NCBI GenBank assembly: GCA_024278215.1
Contig: JAJRTR010000076.1
Coordinates: forward strand, 1-11,166
DNA: 11,166 nt
From: a bacterium
Lineage (GTDB): Bacteria > UBP15 > UBA6099 > JAJRTR01
Reading direction: 5' to 3'
Positions 1 to 6,214 of this stretch are shown here, piece after piece (position 1 is the stretch's first letter; the number at the start of each line of letters is the position of its first letter). Both the position numbers and the translations under genes were made by a program. The notes under the pieces were generated by a model. The model was given only the letters and a program-made list of their open reading frames with translations. It had not been told where the DNA came from and did no database searches.

Positions 1-192
1 AATGTCATAATTTGTTGATCCCCAGTTGGTATAATAGAAGTATAATGTTGGTTTTTGTAAATGATGTATTTGAATTGGATGCGGAAAGTCGACTGTAGCA
101 CCTGGAACATTAAGCAGGTCACTTGTAGTTTGAAAGGTTTTGAATACTTCAATGTTACTTAATCCGTCAGATAAGATTTCCTGATCTGCCAT
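1..192 (-). CDS. Partial hypothetical protein, probable virion component (3' end outside window)
   Basis: An open frame of 64 codons begins at an ATG at 192-190 and runs off the left edge without a stop. The protein begins MADQEILSDGL. The ATG overlaps the TAA stop of the gene before it (sequence TAATG), and a GGAGG-type ribosome binding site lies 11 bases upstream, so the start is well supported and translation is probably coupled. The visible part alternates polar and aromatic residues (for example YFYYTNWG), which suggests beta structure like its upstream neighbours. I recognise no family. Position at the end of a run of beta-rich proteins suggests another capsid, spike or minor structural protein, but this is inference only. 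Base composition is visibly more AT-rich than in the genes at 653-2721. Confidence 0.75.
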   Translation of the reverse strand, partial: MADQEILSDGLSNIEVFKTFQTTSDLLNVPGATVDFPHPIQIHHLQKPTLYFYYTNWGSTNYDI

Positions 193-653
193 TAGCCTAT
201 AAACCTCCAGGTTATTTTCAATTCTCCGGAAATATTATTTAAAGCAGTTAAATCTCTATTGAGTAGCTGAATCCGGACAACATTCGATGTCGCATGATGA
301 CTGAATTTATGAATTCCCTGGTGCTCGAGGTAGAGTCTTCGAGTTAAAATGCTGGGAGTTGTCGTTAGCTCTTTTTCAAAAACTTTAATTTCCAGTTTCG
401 ACGGATTCGCCGCGGGATGTTCCCATCGGATAAGAAAGTCGAAAATCTTGCTGTGTACGGCGTGCAGGTTGACGTTGCCGGCCGGCGCGACGCTCGGCAT
501 GTCCTTCGGAGTCGGCATATCGCGTGCGACTTCCGTGAAACAATCTTTTATGAGAATATAATTCCCAGGCGTGATGACAAAAGTATCGTCATAGATCGTG
601 TATATGCGCTCTGTGGCTTTCGTGTACTGATTCGGAAGGTTATAGAATGGCAT
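192..653 (-). CDS. Hypothetical beta-rich small protein, probable structural protein
   Basis: This 153-residue protein has no signal peptide and no membrane segment. It reads as short alternating hydrophobic strands (FVITPGNYILIKD, IFDFLIRWEH, LEIKVFEKEL, VVRIQLLNRDL, GELKITWRFIG), compatible with one compact beta-sandwich ending in an edge strand at the C-terminus. Its ATG at 653-651 overlaps the TAA of the gene before it as TAATG, and its own TAA overlaps the next ATG in the same way. That places it firmly inside the operon with coupled translation. I do not recognise the family. The size, fold propensity and position next to capsid-like genes suggest a minor capsid, vertex or receptor-binding protein of the virus-like element. 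A non-viral beta-sandwich protein cannot be excluded. Confidence 0.8.
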   Translation of the reverse strand: MPFYNLPNQYTKATERIYTIYDDTFVITPGNYILIKDCFTEVARDMPTPKDMPSVAPAGNVNLHAVHSKIFDFLIRWEHPAANPSKLEIKVFEKELTTTPSILTRRLYLEHQGIHKFSHHATSNVVRIQLLNRDLTALNNISGELKITWRFIG

Positions 654-1246
654 TATTTCTGCATCCTTTCGTCCATCGGGAACATATCGAAAACGAGCCA
701 GCCGGAGGCCGATGCGACGATCTTACCGGAGTCCCAGCCGTCCGCCAGGCGGCGGATATACATTCCGAATTTCTGGTTTTCGTTAATGACAAGCCGGATT
801 TTCAGTTTGCATCCACAAGGCGGATTCTGCGGCACCTCGATAGCGGTTTGATCTCCAAATTGACGCCCGTCGACCATGAAGACCGCAACACAAATGCCTG
901 GCATGAACATATTCGACCAGACAATCTTCGCGTCGTCGATTATAAGCTTGCGCCCCTTCGGGACTGTATATTCGAGTACAGTTACATAGCCGCCTGTGTT
1001 CGTGTCGAATTCATAGAGATTGCAGGTGGAAGTATTCGCCGTAAAAGTCAAAGGTAGCGCAGACTCCGGCTGAAAAGCGACGTCCGGAAGTCGCTTAACG
1101 GTGACTCCGCCCTGGATCTGCCGCGCTATGGGAGTCCCGAGCGTGTCGCGTTCCAGAACATTTTGTTCGGCAGGCATCGCAAGGCCGCGCCGGCCGCCGC
1201 CGATCTGGCTCGGCACATATCCCTTTTGTCCAGGGTAACCCCTCAT
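653..1246 (-). CDS. Hypothetical beta-rich protein, candidate capsid or vertex protein
   Basis: The 197-residue product has a Gly/Arg-rich, probably flexible N-terminus (residues 1-25), then a beta-rich region. Strand-like segments include residues 87-95 (YVTVLEYTV), 99-111 (RKLIIDDAKIVW), 118-126 and 147-155 (KLKIRLVIN). A VPKGRKL turn at 95-101 is of the kind often seen where capsid jelly-roll strands begin, and two close cysteines (CGC, 144-146) follow. A good RBS (AGGAG) sits 7 bases before the ATG, which starts two bases after the previous gene's TGA. The stop overlaps the next start as TAATG. No membrane helix is seen. I cannot name a family. The single-domain beta architecture and its neighbours make a single jelly-roll capsid or penton-like protein the most attractive hypothesis. 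Confidence 0.8.
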   Translation of the reverse strand: MRGYPGQKGYVPSQIGGGRRGLAMPAEQNVLERDTLGTPIARQIQGGVTVKRLPDVAFQPESALPLTFTANTSTCNLYEFDTNTGGYVTVLEYTVPKGRKLIIDDAKIVWSNMFMPGICVAVFMVDGRQFGDQTAIEVPQNPPCGCKLKIRLVINENQKFGMYIRRLADGWDSGKIVASASGWLVFDMFPMDERMQK

Positions 1247-1248
1247 TT

Positions 1249-2061
1249 TCAGACTCCTATCAGGTTCGCGCCGATAAGCGCAAGTTCGCCGGCGTTAAAT
1301 GCGACTGCCGGGTCGTTATATGCGGTGATCGTGATATTGCCATTCGCCCGGAACGGCCGTGTTATCGGCAGCACTCCGGGAAGCTTCCCCGTGCCGCATA
1401 TCGTGCGAGTATCGACCGGCGTATTAAAAAGCGTTTTGCCGGAACTGCTGTCCTCGATCTGTATCTTCCACGGCCACACACGATCATGATTCATATTCAG
1501 GTAGTAGAGCTCGAACGGCTTATCGTTTAGTATCTCGATGGTGTCGGTGATGATCTGCCCGGGAAGAGAAAACGCAATGTCGACATTGTAGGCCGTAAAC
1601 TCCGCCCTCACGTCGTTACGCGCCAGGCTGTTACGTGTATACTCGCCGAGACTCGCCGGTGGCTGCGCCGCCGCGCCGCTCCGGAGCGTCGCGCCCACCA
1701 GATAGATACTTCCGGCGTTCGCCGCAATGAGTCCGTTTCGCGCGTCGATGCGTATAGTCCTGTTACCCGCGAATATGCGGGAGACGGGAAGTATCATAGG
1801 ATACTGGCCGTCGCCCAGCAAATTCACGGATGAACAGAAGTCGCGGAAGACATATTCGTTCGAGGAAGTATCCATAATGTTGAAAACGAATTCGTTCGGG
1901 TGCGAGGATACCAGGTAGTACAACTCGAAGTCTCCACCGCTGAGCAGCACTTTCGAGGCGCTGAGCGATTCGCTTGCCGCCGTAAAATCAAGCGGAAATT
2001 CGTACACATAATAATCTGCCGGGACTGTAACCCTCGGCTGAAGTCTATTCGTAGGTAACAT
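1249..2061 (-). CDS. Tandem-duplicated beta-domain protein, candidate double jelly-roll-like capsid/spike protein
   Basis: The 270-residue protein is built from two copies of one domain, residues about 16-126 and 152-267. The copies share FELYYL (45-50 and 183-188), LPVSRIF versus LPITRPF (91-97 and 231-237), then IRIDARN versus ITITAYN, and they end in LVGATL versus LIGANL. The offset is about 138-140 residues and the linker (127-151) is Ala/Pro-rich. Both halves are almost purely beta in character, with no signal peptide or membrane helix. Start: ATG at 2061 with an AGAGGAG ribosome binding site. A 45-base gap separates it from the gene before, and the next gene starts two bases after its stop. 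Tandem jelly-rolls are the hallmark of double jelly-roll capsid proteins of tailless viruses. At 270 residues this would be a compact example, so a two-domain minor capsid or spike protein is the main alternative. Confidence 0.85.
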   Translation of the reverse strand: MLPTNRLQPRVTVPADYYVYEFPLDFTAASESLSASKVLLSGGDFELYYLVSSHPNEFVFNIMDTSSNEYVFRDFCSSVNLLGDGQYPMILPVSRIFAGNRTIRIDARNGLIAANAGSIYLVGATLRSGAAAQPPASLGEYTRNSLARNDVRAEFTAYNVDIAFSLPGQIITDTIEILNDKPFELYYLNMNHDRVWPWKIQIEDSSSGKTLFNTPVDTRTICGTGKLPGVLPITRPFRANGNITITAYNDPAVAFNAGELALIGANLIGV

Positions 2062-2106
2062 AATGAATACTCCTCTTTATTTGTCGTTATTGCTCGTTAT
2101 TACTCG

Positions 2107-2721
2107 TTACTGGACAGGCCGTTGCAGGAATCCGCCGAGCACGCACATAACCTGCTGCGTGGCTGCCAGATTCACGGGTGCGTTTGTGAACCTGATCGAC
2201 ACGTTGAATGCTTGATTCGGCTGAAGTACGATCGGTTTTGTGAGCTTGAATATACCCGAGGGATTCCGGCTACCATTCTGACCATAGATTTTCTCGAACG
2301 CGGCCGCGCTCGCATCCGCCGCGGCAAAGAACTGTGCGCCGAAACCGCTCGAAAGCAGCTTCACGGGTATTTCCAGATAGGTCTTGTCGCCAATGGTCAG
2401 CACAAGCCAGGTCTCATAGCGGAGCGCCGCGAGTATCTCGTCGGGGTCGTCTGCGAATTTCCCGAATTCGTCGTTGATGCCGACCTGTATTGAATGAATG
2501 CTGAAGCTGTTGCCGGCCGGGAGATTCCCGCCCTGGTCCATGTTCGTATGGCCCTTAGTTTTCTTCGTGCCGCTTATCGGGAGCGGCTGTCCGAATTTCT
2601 GCGTGAAAAAATCCATCTCGACCGTCGTCGCGTCCATCTCGGACGTATCGTATAGCGGCTGCTGGATTATCTGTCCGACGCCTGTCAGACCTGTAGCCTG
2701 GGCGAAGTTTTTAGTTTCCAT
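2107..2721 (-). CDS. Candidate major capsid protein (beta-rich, single domain)
   Basis: The 204-residue protein has a polar N-terminus and a glycine-rich TNMDQGGNLPAG segment (59-70) that leads into a beta strand (FSIHSIQVGI, 73-82). Further strands lie at 102-110 (YETWLVLTI), 114-122 (TYLEIPVKL) and 156-178, which ends FNVSIRF. An Ala-rich stretch at 129-143 could be an inserted helix. An extended N-arm plus a sandwich of about 150 residues is what one expects of a jelly-roll coat protein. AAGGAGA lies 9 bases before the ATG. It is the first of the beta-rich genes and follows the basic proteins, a usual place for an abundant capsid protein. I see no transmembrane segment. The capsid role is inference from architecture and context, and I have no homology search behind it. 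Confidence 0.8.
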   Translation of the reverse strand: METKNFAQATGLTGVGQIIQQPLYDTSEMDATTVEMDFFTQKFGQPLPISGTKKTKGHTNMDQGGNLPAGNSFSIHSIQVGINDEFGKFADDPDEILAALRYETWLVLTIGDKTYLEIPVKLLSSGFGAQFFAAADASAAAFEKIYGQNGSRNPSGIFKLTKPIVLQPNQAFNVSIRFTNAPVNLAATQQVMCVLGGFLQRPVQ

Positions 2722-2763
2722 TTTTCAATCTCTCCTTTTTCGTTTTTTTCTTGATTCTTATGT

Positions 2764-3375
2764 TTATAGATAGCTGTTGTTTGCGAGATAGGATGCAGCG
2801 GGAAGTGATACATACTCGCCGAGTCCCGCGCCGGCGCCGCTCATCTCTGGCAGCATCCGGATATACTCGCCGACTTCGCCGTCGAGATACAGATCGTCCG
2901 CCAGGAACGTATCCGCATACTTCTTGCCAGTCGCCGTGTCAAATAGAGTTATGCCGCCCGAAAGCAAGCCACCGACCACAAGACCGTCGCACAACTGCTG
3001 ATTCTTCTTCTTGCGCCCCAGGAAATTTTCTCCCAGGATGCCGGCCGCTATGCCGGCAATCATCTGCACGCCGCCACGCACATAGCCCGACTGCGATTTC
3101 AGAAACGTATTCACCAGGGCGCGCGCTCCCATGAAGCCGGCCATAACGGCGAGGACCTCCGGCATCAGATATGCCAGGCGTTTCGTCATCGAGGACGGTC
3201 TCGGGTTTCTCCGGACCTTCCGCTTCGTCGCCTTCTTTTTGTATATCTTTTTTGCCGGGTTCCGCTTCGTCTTTTTCTTGGCTGTTTTCTTCTTTTTAGC
3301 CATGCTTGACCCCTTTCTTTTGGTTTTCTTCCTCCCTGCGGTTTTTCTCGGATTCATGATTAGTACACTGTGCAT
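2764..3375 (-). CDS. Lys/Arg-rich protein with hydrophobic Gly/Ala-rich helices, candidate virion membrane or core protein
   Basis: The 203-residue protein has a very basic N-terminal 65 residues (runs of K/R with KRNP and RRNP motifs), then hydrophobic Gly/Ala-rich helices at about 68-88, 101-119 and 131-146, and a polar Gly/Ala/Tyr-rich tail. The design suggests an N-terminus that contacts nucleic acid or acidic lipid head groups and a C-terminal part embedded in or packed against a membrane. There are two plausible starts. ATG at 3375 lies two bases after the previous stop and has GAGGGA upstream. ATG at 3303 (residue 25, MAKKKK) has an excellent AAAGGGG site, and its product would begin like the upstream gene's MAKKK. 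I keep the longer form because the extra 24 residues are also K/R-rich. Family unrecognised. Confidence 0.82.
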   Translation of the reverse strand: MHSVLIMNPRKTAGRKKTKRKGSSMAKKKKTAKKKTKRNPAKKIYKKKATKRKVRRNPRPSSMTKRLAYLMPEVLAVMAGFMGARALVNTFLKSQSGYVRGGVQMIAGIAAGILGENFLGRKKKNQQLCDGLVVGGLLSGGITLFDTATGKKYADTFLADDLYLDGEVGEYIRMLPEMSGAGAGLGEYVSLPAASYLANNSYL

Positions 3376-3377
3376 CT

Positions 3378-3812
3378 TTATCCCTCGATTCCTCGCTCGG
3401 TGATCGTATAATCGCCGCCGATGATGTATAGTCTATTTCCTCGACTGTCGCTGCACAGCAGCGGTTTTGCCTTGTGAAAAACATGCCTGTAAGTCTCTTT
3501 CCCGCGGCGGCCCTTAGCCGCCTTATACTCGACAGCGTGCAGCTCGCCCAGGGACACCAGCACCTTCGGGACACCAGGCACTCGCGCCTTGATAACTTCC
3601 TTCGCGTCGCGCCCCCAGGAGAAGTCTTTGTAAAACGAGTCCGCCCGCCTGAGTTCACGCTCGATGGTCACCCGGGTCGATGTGTTTTTCCGGCTTGGGT
3701 TCTTCTTCTTCGCTTTTTTCGCCGTCGATTTGAGCGCCGGTTTCCGCTTCACGGCATTCTTTCTTGCGACAACTTTTCTTTTTTTCTTCTTTGCGACTTT
3801 TTTCTTCGCCAT
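3378..3812 (-). CDS. Lysine-rich nucleic-acid-binding-like protein with small C-terminal domain
   Basis: The 144-residue protein has an N-terminal tail (residues 1-47) that is mostly Lys/Arg/Ala, beginning MAKKKVAKKKKRK, like a histone tail or viral core protein. A compact domain follows, with strand-like segments VPKVLVSLGELHAVEYK (81-97), a YRHVFHKAKPLL stretch (108-119) and RLYIIGGDYTITERGI (127-142). No membrane helix is present. The RBS is GAGGT, 8 bases before the ATG. It is the first minus-strand gene after the opposite-strand cassette, and its 5' end overlaps the -35 element of that cassette's promoter. Likely role: charge neutralisation or packing of the viral genome, or a ssDNA/dsDNA-binding minor virion protein. 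That role is inferred from composition only. A ribosome-associated or chromosomal histone-like protein is less likely given the neighbours. Confidence 0.82.
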   Translation of the reverse strand: MAKKKVAKKKKRKVVARKNAVKRKPALKSTAKKAKKKNPSRKNTSTRVTIERELRRADSFYKDFSWGRDAKEVIKARVPGVPKVLVSLGELHAVEYKAAKGRRGKETYRHVFHKAKPLLCSDSRGNRLYIIGGDYTITERGIEG

Positions 3813-3819
3813 ATATAAT
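3791..3819 (+). promoter_or_regulatory. Sigma70-type promoter for the plus-strand cassette
   Basis: TTGCGA at 3791-3796, a spacer of exactly 17 bases, and a perfect TATAAT at 3814-3819. The expected transcript start near 3826 leaves a short leader carrying the GAAAGGA ribosome binding site of the gene at 3857. The -35 box lies inside the coding sequence of the divergent basic protein, so the cassette carries its promoter within the neighbouring gene. Firing here would produce transcripts convergent with the main minus-strand operon. Confidence 0.6.
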
Positions 3820-3856
3820 TACCTCAAATTTCAATATTCAGAAAGGACATAAAACT

Positions 3857-4189
3857 ATGAATCAAACACCGCCTTTAGTTCTCGAAATGCAAAATATGAA
3901 GAAATCATTGAAAAGTATTCGTAACTGGATGATCGTTTTATGTTTTTTAGGTATGACATCCATAACACTCTTTTCTGCTGGAAATGCCTATTACATGAAA
4001 TATAAGTTTTCACAGCAACGAAAAGTGATAGAATTACAATCGGAGCAAATAAAGCAAATACAATATCAACAGCTTGCCTATATGAGAAGAAATGAAGAGT
4101 TGAGAAGGCAGATTGCAGAATCACAAAAACAACAAGATACGGCGAAAACAATCGCTGACATAGCAAAGATAATTTTAACATTATTTTGA
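3857..4189 (+). CDS. Small single-pass membrane protein with coiled coil (opposite-strand cassette, gene 1)
   Basis: Start ATG at 3857 with GAAAGGA nine bases upstream; the frame also runs further upstream but without an RBS. The 110-residue product has a basic N-terminus (KKSLKSIRNW), one transmembrane helix at about 23-42, then a Gln/Lys/Glu-rich helical stretch at 50-95 that looks like a coiled coil, and a short amphipathic helix at the end (97-110). The topology, N-in with an extracytoplasmic coiled coil, resembles inner-membrane spanins and some pilus or holin accessory proteins. No catalytic motif is present and I recognise no family. The gene is markedly AT-rich (about 32% GC in 4021-4080 by count) and runs against the surrounding operon from its own promoter. 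This suggests an accessory 'moron'-type or lysis cassette acquired separately. Confidence 0.8.
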   Translation: MNQTPPLVLEMQNMKKSLKSIRNWMIVLCFLGMTSITLFSAGNAYYMKYKFSQQRKVIELQSEQIKQIQYQQLAYMRRNEELRRQIAESQKQQDTAKTIADIAKIILTLF

Positions 4190-4200
4190 GGAGCGATACC

Positions 4201-4374
4201 ATGAAAAAAGGACTCTTGACTCCTGAAGAACTGCACCAGAAGATCAGAGACACAAACAGGGTTGTGAATATAATGTTTTGGATTAATTTCATAATGTTTT
4301 TAAGTCTTTCTGTTTCCATATTTATTCTTTATAATTCAATAATTGATACGATCATGAGACTTTACGCTCAATAA
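4201..4374 (+). CDS. 57-residue single-pass membrane protein (opposite-strand cassette, gene 2)
   Basis: The ATG at 4201 is preceded by GAGGAG at 4188-4193, which overlaps the TGA stop of the previous gene, so the two are translated together. A TTG at 4186 in the same frame would put the RBS inside the coding region and is not preferred. The protein has a polar N-terminal helix (residues 1-20, LTPEELHQKIRDTNR), a transmembrane helix at about 22-44 and a short C-terminal tail. Length and topology would suit a holin-like or small regulatory membrane protein, but nothing specific identifies it. Its last 23 bases overlap tail-to-tail with the 3' end of the minus-strand gene at 4352, a convergent overlap that implies close packing or late insertion of the cassette. 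Confidence 0.75.
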   Translation: MKKGLLTPEELHQKIRDTNRVVNIMFWINFIMFLSLSVSIFILYNSIIDTIMRLYAQ

Positions 4375-4939
4375 GAACCATAGCGCTTAAAGCTGTAACT
4401 CCTCCAACAATCCAAGGTAGATTTTTTGTTATAAATACTTTGGAATTTGTTACAGATAGTAATTCTTCCGTTTTTCTTTTTGCCAGATATGCCTTTGCAA
4501 GATATGTCGTTGGAATTGCGATTATGGCCGCTATGGCAAGTCCTATAACTATCGGAGCAACCCCCAAATTAAGATCGTCAATTGTTTCGTCAGGCACGCC
4601 CGCCACCTTGAAATATGGCCATAGCAGTATTCGCAATCGGTTGTAAGCCTTTTCCGACTCGTGGAGCCTGGCGGCGAACTGCGCCTTCTCCGGGTCATCG
4701 TCCCGCATATAGGTAAGGTTGCGGCGAATCTGAAGGATGTCTCGCTTCATGCTATCGAGCATGTTCAGCATGTTATATGTTCGCACCTGAACCATCTCCC
4801 GGCCATGTCCCTGCTCCACCTGGTGGATGATCTCCACGAGATTATCTTTAACATCCTCGACCGTGCCGGTCGCTCGATGCCACCAGTCTTTTATCGTGTC
4901 CCAGGTTGAGGGTATTGTGTTTGACGCAACGAGAGTCAT
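4352..4939 (-). CDS. Membrane protein with helical N-terminal domain and C-terminal anchor
   Basis: The product is 195 residues from the ATG at 4939, which overlaps the previous gene's TGA as ATGA. An in-frame GTG at 4948 sits inside the AGGTGG ribosome binding site and is rejected. Residues 1-110 are helical and charged (WDTIKDWW, then long amphipathic stretches with coiled-coil character at 50-105). A first transmembrane helix lies at about 126-149 and a second at 173-191, ending in a basic ERKVS tail. It is the last of five consecutive genes whose proteins finish in a membrane helix plus short charged tail, but the only one with two clear helices. Virion membrane protein or membrane-remodelling factor is a reasonable guess. 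The family is not recognised. Its 3' end overlaps the opposite-strand cassette. Confidence 0.82.
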   Translation of the reverse strand: MTLVASNTIPSTWDTIKDWWHRATGTVEDVKDNLVEIIHQVEQGHGREMVQVRTYNMLNMLDSMKRDILQIRRNLTYMRDDDPEKAQFAARLHESEKAYNRLRILLWPYFKVAGVPDETIDDLNLGVAPIVIGLAIAAIIAIPTTYLAKAYLAKRKTEELLSVTNSKVFITKNLPWIVGGVTALSAMVLIERKVS

Positions 4940-5445
4940 TTCTTCCACCTGTCCACAAGAGTGAATGCGAGCACAGAGCCGGCCGCCGCCGCGCCATAAG
5001 CGATATACTTTTTCGGCACCCGCACATTCAGCAGCGGGATTGTCACGTTATCCTCATCCCCTGGCAAAGTAAAAGTTCCCGTCGCGCCGCCTGAAGGATG
5101 CACCGGCGCCGGCGCCGACGGTTTCGGATTGTACACCGGCACACTCGCTCCAGCTTCTTTTTTGCGGAGCCGATCCTGGTACCCGAGCAGCTTGCCGCTC
5201 AGCCCGTTTTTCTGCGCCTGCGTCAGCGCATACCAGTATCTCGACTTGATCGCGTTGTAATACTGCTCAAGATAGTAGTTGTCTGTCCGAGTCGGATTGT
5301 TTACCGATCTATAAAAAACAATATTGAATTTATCAATAAGCCTCTGTATCGCATCCGCCTGCGCTTCAGCCGTCGGCGGCCCGTAATAATTCGTCGCCGA
5401 CCTGCCCACTGTCCGATCTTGTATATACGAAGCTCCGAAGTTCAT
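4936..5445 (-). CDS. Tail-anchored protein with LTxAQ helical module
   Basis: The 169-residue protein has an N-terminal helical region (residues 25-98) that includes the LTQAQ motif (74-78) followed by a basic helix. A Pro/Ala/Gly-rich linker spans 100-128, a short strand VTIPLLN lies at 134-140, and VPKKY (143-147) precedes a single Ala/Gly-rich transmembrane helix (147-164) and a DRWKK tail. There is no signal peptide, so it should insert post-translationally as a tail anchor or enter a viral membrane. The segment around VPKKY closely resembles the IPKDY segment before the C-terminal helix of the protein at 6215-7132. AAGGTGA lies just before the ATG, 15 bases after the previous stop. Its function is unknown. 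I infer a virion membrane-associated protein. Confidence 0.85.
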   Translation of the reverse strand: MNFGASYIQDRTVGRSATNYYGPPTAEAQADAIQRLIDKFNIVFYRSVNNPTRTDNYYLEQYYNAIKSRYWYALTQAQKNGLSGKLLGYQDRLRKKEAGASVPVYNPKPSAPAPVHPSGGATGTFTLPGDEDNVTIPLLNVRVPKKYIAYGAAAAGSVLAFTLVDRWKK

Positions 5446-5460
5446 TATTTCACCTTCCCA

Positions 5461-6213
5461 CTATATTTTTTTGTTGACAACCAGATACAACAGATATACC
5501 CCGACCGCCACAGCCATGTATGGGTAGAACTGTCTAAACACCTTAGGCTGAGTCGCATCATATTCGATGACTGTAGGCTCCGATCGCTGGAGCGGCGGCT
5601 GTGAAGGCCCGACTGGGATAGGATGCTCCGAATGTACAGTTTTAGAAACGTAAGGATCAGTAGGAGAAGGAGGACCTTCAGGATATTGAGAATTAGCAAC
5701 TCTGATGCGCCAGACCTGCCAGGCTGCCTGTATTCTGGATATTTCGGCGGCCGAAAGATGTTTCTTGTTTCTCATCAGAAACGCATGTACCGTTGCTATC
5801 GACTTTAAGGTATTGTCTGATATTGCTGCCTTTTGAACATTCGACAGGAAAGAAACATATATCGGAAGAACTGTATATTTTCTCACAGCATCATTTTTCA
5901 TAGTGTCATCCTCTGTTGAAGTCTTTATTCCTGAAGCGGCCGGTGGAAGCTGCGCCGCTGCATAACGCGCCTTATATGTCCTCCAGGCTTTAAAAAAGCG
6001 AGTCTGAGCTGGAGTTAGTGGCATCTTGTAGATCGTTTTATAGTGCCCACTATGTTTCTTCTTCTCGAAAAAGTCATACATCATCTGATAAGTTTTTGCG
6101 TCGAGCGGTCCGCTATCAGCTATTTTTATAAAGTTCTCTACCTCCGGACATATTTTCGCCTCTCTCGCCCAGTAAGCGGCATCAGCAACGATCTTTTTGT
6201 GTTTTTGCCCCAT
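5461..6213 (-). CDS. Tail-anchored protein with duplicated helical domain
   Basis: The 250-residue protein contains two related helical domains, about 25-92 and 118-184. Each has a helix ending in EKKKH or RNKKH, then LTPAQ (66-70) or LSAAE (153-157), then a Trp-containing helix (KAWRTYKARY, AAWQVWRIRV) and a Pro-rich end. A Pro-rich linker (179-213) leads to a single transmembrane helix at 229-246 and an NKKI tail. No signal peptide and no catalytic motif are visible. The start ATG at 6213 follows the previous TGA by one base and has only a weak GGTAAGTG site, so translation probably depends on coupling. The repeat unit recurs in both neighbouring genes. Likely a structural or membrane-scaffold protein of the element, with function unknown. 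Confidence 0.85.
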   Translation of the reverse strand: MGQKHKKIVADAAYWAREAKICPEVENFIKIADSGPLDAKTYQMMYDFFEKKKHSGHYKTIYKMPLTPAQTRFFKAWRTYKARYAAAQLPPAASGIKTSTEDDTMKNDAVRKYTVLPIYVSFLSNVQKAAISDNTLKSIATVHAFLMRNKKHLSAAEISRIQAAWQVWRIRVANSQYPEGPPSPTDPYVSKTVHSEHPIPVGPSQPPLQRSEPTVIEYDATQPKVFRQFYPYMAVAVGVYLLYLVVNKKI

Positions 6214-6214
6214 A

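Noticed and set aside
2122-2493. A 123-codon plus-strand frame opposite the candidate capsid gene.
   Set aside because: It is antisense to a gene with a strong RBS and clear beta-strand pattern, and it has no RBS and no domain of its own.
3855-4319. A 154-codon minus-strand frame with several hydrophobic stretches, in line with the main operon.
   Set aside because: It has no ribosome binding site at its ATG and lies wholly antisense to the two plus-strand genes. Those genes have good RBSs, a promoter and sensible protein architecture. A hydrophobic antisense frame is expected opposite AT-rich, Lys/Glu/Gln-rich coding sequence.
4374-4420. A terminator for the plus-strand cassette.
   Set aside because: Only a three-base AGC/GCT pairing around GCTTAAA is visible, with no GC stem or T-run, so I do not call it.
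5098-5604. A 168-codon plus-strand frame, very Arg-rich.
   Set aside because: It is the shadow of the real minus-strand genes at 4936 and 5461. The extreme Arg content and lack of RBS are typical of an antisense frame.
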